Shown here: piece after piece, positions 60,014-64,000 of the stretch
How the letters are laid out: the number at the start of each line of letters is the position of its first letter
Numbering within the stretch: the first letter of the stretch is position 1
Source of the DNA: Tolypeutes matacus
Lineage: Eukaryota > Chordata > Mammalia > Cingulata > Chlamyphoridae
DNA length: 64,000 nt
Assembly: GCA_026826555.1 (NCBI GenBank)
Contig: JAKSZT010054304.1
Span: 28,815,662 to 28,879,661 of the forward strand
Reading direction: 5' to 3'
Notes under the pieces: generated by a model
What the model was told of the DNA's origin: nothing
Seen by the model: only the letters and a program-made list of their open reading frames with translations
Database searches by the model: none
Translations under genes and position numbers: made by a program

Positions 60014-60215
60014 TAGAAGAGTGTGAAGAATAAAAAGTATATGATGAAAAAAAAAAGTTAAAGTGGAACCTGTATAGAAACTTAAAGTTTTAATGATTAA
60101 ATACAAATCGATGATACACAAAATATGAACAGAATTTTAGCATGTTACCTTTTGTTTTCTGTCAATAAACCATAGTGTGTGACATCATCTAAAAAAAAAA
60201 AAAAAAAAAAAAAAA
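60014..60215 (+). pseudogene. Processed retrocopy of an mRNA 3' end
   Basis: 202 bp with the hallmarks of an L1-mediated mRNA retrocopy: AATAAA at 60164-60169, a 26-A run starting 60191 (21 bases after the signal; its last A is shared with the TSD), and a perfect 12-bp TSD ataaagatcatt at 60002-60013 and 60216-60227. It is 5' truncated and shows no coding sequence, so it looks like 3' UTR only. I do not recognise the parent gene. A 5'-truncated non-L1 retroposon of unknown family is the alternative. Confidence 0.65.
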
Positions 60216-60216
60216 A
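60191..60216 (+). repeat. Poly(A) run of 26
   Basis: Tail of the retrocopy. It is nearly pure, suggesting a relatively recent event compared with the surrounding L1M relics. Confidence 0.95.
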
Positions 60217-60227
60217 TAAAGATCATT

Positions 60228-60960
60228 GTAGTATCACCTATACAGATTTTTAAAAAAATACTGTTGAATAGAATAAATATTCTTCAAATAGATCTAAATA
60301 ATCCAGAAATTTAGTGTAACACAAATGTATTAATTTAAACCAGTTAGGAAAATTAACTATTTATAAATGATGTTAGAACAATTAGACAGGTATTTCAAAA
60401 AAATTTTAGTTTCATTCCTTCAACCATAAATCAAGAAAAATTCCAATGAGTTAAAATTAAAATGTATAACAATAAAGCATAAGTTCTTTAGAATAAAATA
60501 ATGTGGTTTTCCACTATTAATTTGCAGTAAAGAAGATGGAGATTTCATAATTTTTCATATTTCTAAGTAGGATTAAAAATCCAGGAGCCATGAAAGGAAA
60601 AAAAAAAGTTCAACATAGATAGCAAACATTTGTGCATGGGTGGGGTGGAGTGGGAGGAAGGTACAATTCAAAAAGCAAATGACAAATTGGAAAAAAAAAA
60701 TATATATATATATACTGTAATTCATAATTCAGGGAAAGGTCTAAACTCCCCAAATATAGAAAGCTTCTGAAAGTCAGTAAACTGAAAATAAACAGTAGCC
60801 AAATAGAAAATAGTTTATAGATATAAACACACAGTTGATGTCAAGTAAATTAAAATATTATTTATATATATATATAAGAGGAAGCTCAATTTCAGCCCTA
60901 AAAAGGAATTTCAAAAAAGTTAAACTGAGACTTCCAATTCTGAGATGCGCCTATGAAGGA
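60228..60960. other. AT-rich DNA with short (TA)n runs
   Basis: TA runs near 60701-60714 and 60861-60876. No gene is recognised. Confidence 0.45.
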
Positions 60961-63600
60961 TTAGTTTATATTAAGACTGGCTCTCAGTAAAGATTTTATA
61001 GAAAAACAAAGAAACGGGCAAAAGCCAGCTACTCAAACTATGCAAAAGCTTCAAGCCACTTCAGAACTGAGGGCATAAGTTCCTGGAAAGAAGGAAACTT
61101 TGTGTAGTGAACCAGTCTTCCCAATTGGATTGAACTTTTTAGATCATTTGCCACTTTGATTGCGAGAAGAAAGCAGCGAACTAGAGCTCTCTGCTGTCTC
61201 ATAAATCTGATTTAGCAGATATTGGGTTTCTTTCTTAATTATTTTAACCAAACCAGTTTCTGTACAATCCTATATTTCTGTTAGATATATTAAATATTTG
61301 CTCTCAGTATACCATATCACATCTGCTTTTAAAGCTAGGTTGCCTCTCCTGCTTAATATATCAAATGAGATATTTTTTTCTGAGATGAAAACTCTTTCAA
61401 GTGTCAAACCTTGAATAAGTAACCCTCCTGACTTGGTTTCAAGTCTCTGAGTGCTTTAAAGACATCTTTGGAGTACCTTTTGTAGAAACCTCTGGGTTTT
61501 AAAGTTGACACTGACTTGTGATTGTAAGATCTTTCTGCTGAAGGTAATCAGAGAATTTCATGGTGTAACTAATTCTTGATGTTCTGTCCTTTTTCCAAGA
61601 GTCCCAAATACCTCCAGTAACAAGGAACTAGTTAGCAGTTTTCCACACCACCTACATCTCATATCAATATTGCTAAATTCTTATGAGACATAAACCTTGG
61701 GCCAGTTGTAAGCTATATTATTAATAATTTCACTGAATAGATCTCAGAAAGTTCTCATTCATTCTCAGAAGCTAAATCTTTGTTTGGCTAATGCAGTATT
61801 TTCCTTGTCGGTTAACTGCCCTCAAAGTACACTCAGTGAGCTAAATGCTGACCTGATATTAACACTAGGAATGATAGAATCTTCATGTTTCTTGGCCTAG
61901 GCCATGACCAAGTTACTCTGGCCCTGTCCTGATAAATACTTTCTCTACTGGAAAGAGTTAAACTTTTAAGTATGCTGTTGTAGTTATTAAGATGAACTTT
62001 TCCTTTACTTGTTTAACATTCCTAATATGTGTCTAGCTAATTTTGGATTTTAACCCTCTGATATGGACATTAACAGGACATCAACAAACTTGAATAGTCT
62101 CACTTCATGCATCCTTTATGACTCCCTGCTACTTTAATGCAGTTCTCTAATGACCTGTCTCTTGCAATGGAAATGATAAAAACTGCTTTGGTAATATCAG
62201 AGACAGTAAAGAACTTTGCCCAGGGACCCCACCTTTGGTAACACCTCAGGGTCACCATGAGGTTAATTGAAGTTGACATAGTTAACTCATAAAAACATTT
62301 TAAGCCTCCAAATCACACTTATCTTTCAAACAGGCCATACTGGTGCATCATGGGGTTCATATATAGGGAATATCAATTCTTGTTCTGCCAATCCACCAGA
62401 GTCTCCTATTCCCATCTGTTACTGCTTCATGGGGTGGGTATATACCACATGGTCTACAGTTTAGTGGACAACCTTCCAGCAGCTCCATTTTTTGGTTTAA
62501 GTACTGTCAGATTCAGACATCTATAGCTTTCCATTCATCAGTAATCTCTCTTGGATTACTGATATTTTAATAAACCTGTTACACATATGTTTAGTACTAA
62601 TTGACCTCTGTCAAATGTTGGTTATATTGGCAAATTATCTCCATCAATGAAATCTTTGCATAAACTAGAATATGAAGTGCTGTTAGCATAAAGATCCCTA
62701 CCAATCCAGTCAAAAATCTTCTTTCCACATCAGGCTCTGTGAACTGGATACTTTTGTGTGTCTTCTGTGACCTAATAGATTTTTATTTTCTCAATGCTTC
62801 TATTCAAAGGTAGAGAATGCTTATTCATGCCAATTGAACTTCTGATTTTAATAATGCCATTCCAAGGATCCTGAGACTAACCATCCCCTGGACTACAGGC
62901 TGGCTCTCCTGGCACTAGGAAAAAGGCCTCCTTAATTTTGTTCCCCTTCCAGTCTTCAAGTATGAAAATTATTACACTTGATTTATCCTGCTAATCAAGT
63001 TTTATTGCTGTTGTAAAAAATATCATAACTAGTTCTATAGCCTCAACTTTTCCAGAGACTAGAGTATATCAACTTGATAGCAGGCAATTCTGCTGGGAAA
63101 AATTATGAACTTCCATTTTTTTTGCAAAATGCTGGCTTTTCTCTTTTGGAAAAAATTGATGACCTTTCATTTTGGAAGAATAGTATTGGACCTCATCTAG
63201 CCAAGTCTAATTGGCTTTGGTTTGCCCTGGCTTCTAAACTGTTGCCAGTATCTTTCCATCTTTTTTCTAGATGCTTATGTTTCTTTTCACAATATATCTG
63301 CCTATTTTCCAGGTATTTGAGCATCTGATCTCCTTACTCTCTGAATTTTCAGGCCCATACCTTCTTCTTTATAATATACTCTTCCCAATTTAACTCATGT
63401 GTTAGTTTTAATTAGTGATCGAATAGAGCAGCCTTATTTTGCTTGTTGTATGATTGGAGTATCAATATTGTCATTGAATTTAATTGAGGGCCATATTAAC
63501 CATATTATAATTAGTTGAGAAAATTTAAGAAGTAAAATTTTAGCCTTGGTCATAGTGCAGTTTTGAAATTATTTAATTAATATAATATTTCAAGCCTTTT
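60961..63600 (+). other. Unassigned region, possible very old ERV remnant
   Basis: Less AT-rich than its surroundings. Parts (62180-62480 and 62850-63330) give conceptual fragments with scattered C, W and G residues that loosely resemble envelope sequence, and an 84-codon ORF at 63074-63328 is rich in aromatic residues. No diagnostic motif (CXXC, CX6CC, D-D-E) can be read, and no LTR flanks it. It is listed so the block is not read as empty. Confidence 0.2.
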
Positions 63601-64000
63601 CAGATGTCTATATCAAAATATACTCTGTCTATGAGCAATAGAAGGAAAATAGATAAAGGAGAAGTGGTCACTATTAAGGTATAAATTTAAGAAGTTGGAT
63701 AATGGTAGCTGCAATTCTTTCAAAATTTGGCTCAATGGTTGATTGCAATAGCAGCAGAGAAGAAAATGGAAAATGTAAGAAAGTAATGTTTACCCTTACT
63801 TTTCCTTTTTGAATATAAAAGGATCTCTAGTAAAGACAAATTCCTGGTGTCTTATGTTCTGGCCTTCGTCCTCCACAAAAAGGAAGAATGAATTATATCC
63901 TTTTGGTGTGTCACAAGTAGAAAACATAATACATTATAAGTTTATAAGCATTATCTGTACAGAAAAGGATTGATTTATGTTATCTCCACATCTTGTGGTG
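63601..64000. other. Unassigned DNA
   Basis: Nothing recognised. Confidence 0.4.

Noticed and set aside
60961..63600. A second provirus
   Set aside because: Only loose resemblance to envelope sequence. No LTR, integrase or cysteine motif could be read, so it is left unassigned.
1..64000. tRNA, rRNA, snRNA or miRNA genes
   Set aside because: Read for A/B boxes and known snRNA starts. Only SINE-associated tRNA-like parts were seen, with no intact RNA gene.

Overview
The window looks like nuclear, AT-rich, gene-poor mammalian DNA, intergenic or deep intronic. No open reading frame is convincing as a host gene: the longest ones are fragments of transposon proteins, antisense shadows of them, or microsatellite translations. 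The repeats point to a xenarthran (sloth, armadillo or anteater). There are tRNA-derived SINEs with the xenarthran 3' body (at 16.1, 19.8, 40.7 and 49.9 kb), long L1 3' UTRs of the type I associate with xenarthran genomes, and MaLR-type LTRs. A sloth seems slightly more likely than an armadillo, but that is recall and not a computed match.

Layout. 0-2.3 kb: two L1 3' UTR copies in opposite orientation, the left one with a 14-bp target-site duplication (TSD). 2.3-10 kb: mostly unique AT-rich DNA with an L1M fragment, a MER5-like hAT remnant, a possible LTR piece and a 54-bp direct repeat. 10-26.3 kb: a mosaic of old L1M elements, nearly all on the minus strand, interrupted by younger L1 3' UTRs, SINEs and one solo LTR.

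27.2-47.1 kb: the richest part, best read as a nested stack. The base layer is a badly decayed class I (gammaretrovirus-like) endogenous retrovirus, with an LTR near 27.6 kb, integrase and surface-envelope remnants at 38.6-40.6 kb, a transmembrane-envelope remnant at 45.4-46.6 kb and an LTR at 46.7-47.1 kb. A near-complete minus-strand L1 (28.33-38.55 kb) interrupts it. A plus-strand L1 (33.14-37.73 kb, 13-bp TSD) landed inside that L1's 5' UTR, giving a head-to-head inverted pair with arms of about 4 kb. A third, internally deleted minus-strand L1 (about 40.85-45.37 kb) splits the envelope region. It carries tandem 397-bp units in its 5' UTR and tandem 216-bp units in its 3' UTR. A SINE with a perfect 13-bp TSD lies beside it. 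A 130-147-bp inverted repeat containing a CG/CA tract sits in the envelope remnant.

47-64 kb: L1M fragments, two solo LTRs with perfect 5-bp TSDs (TATAT and TATAG), a SINE with an 11-bp TSD, MIR/L2-like fragments, several microsatellites, a purine tract, a TSD-flanked poly(T)-only insertion and a 202-bp processed retrocopy with poly(A) signal, A-tail and 12-bp TSD. The last 3.7 kb has no element I can name with confidence.

No genes work together here. What the window records is the order of transposition events, readable from the nesting and the TSDs. All family names are by eye and recall, not from a repeat-library search.
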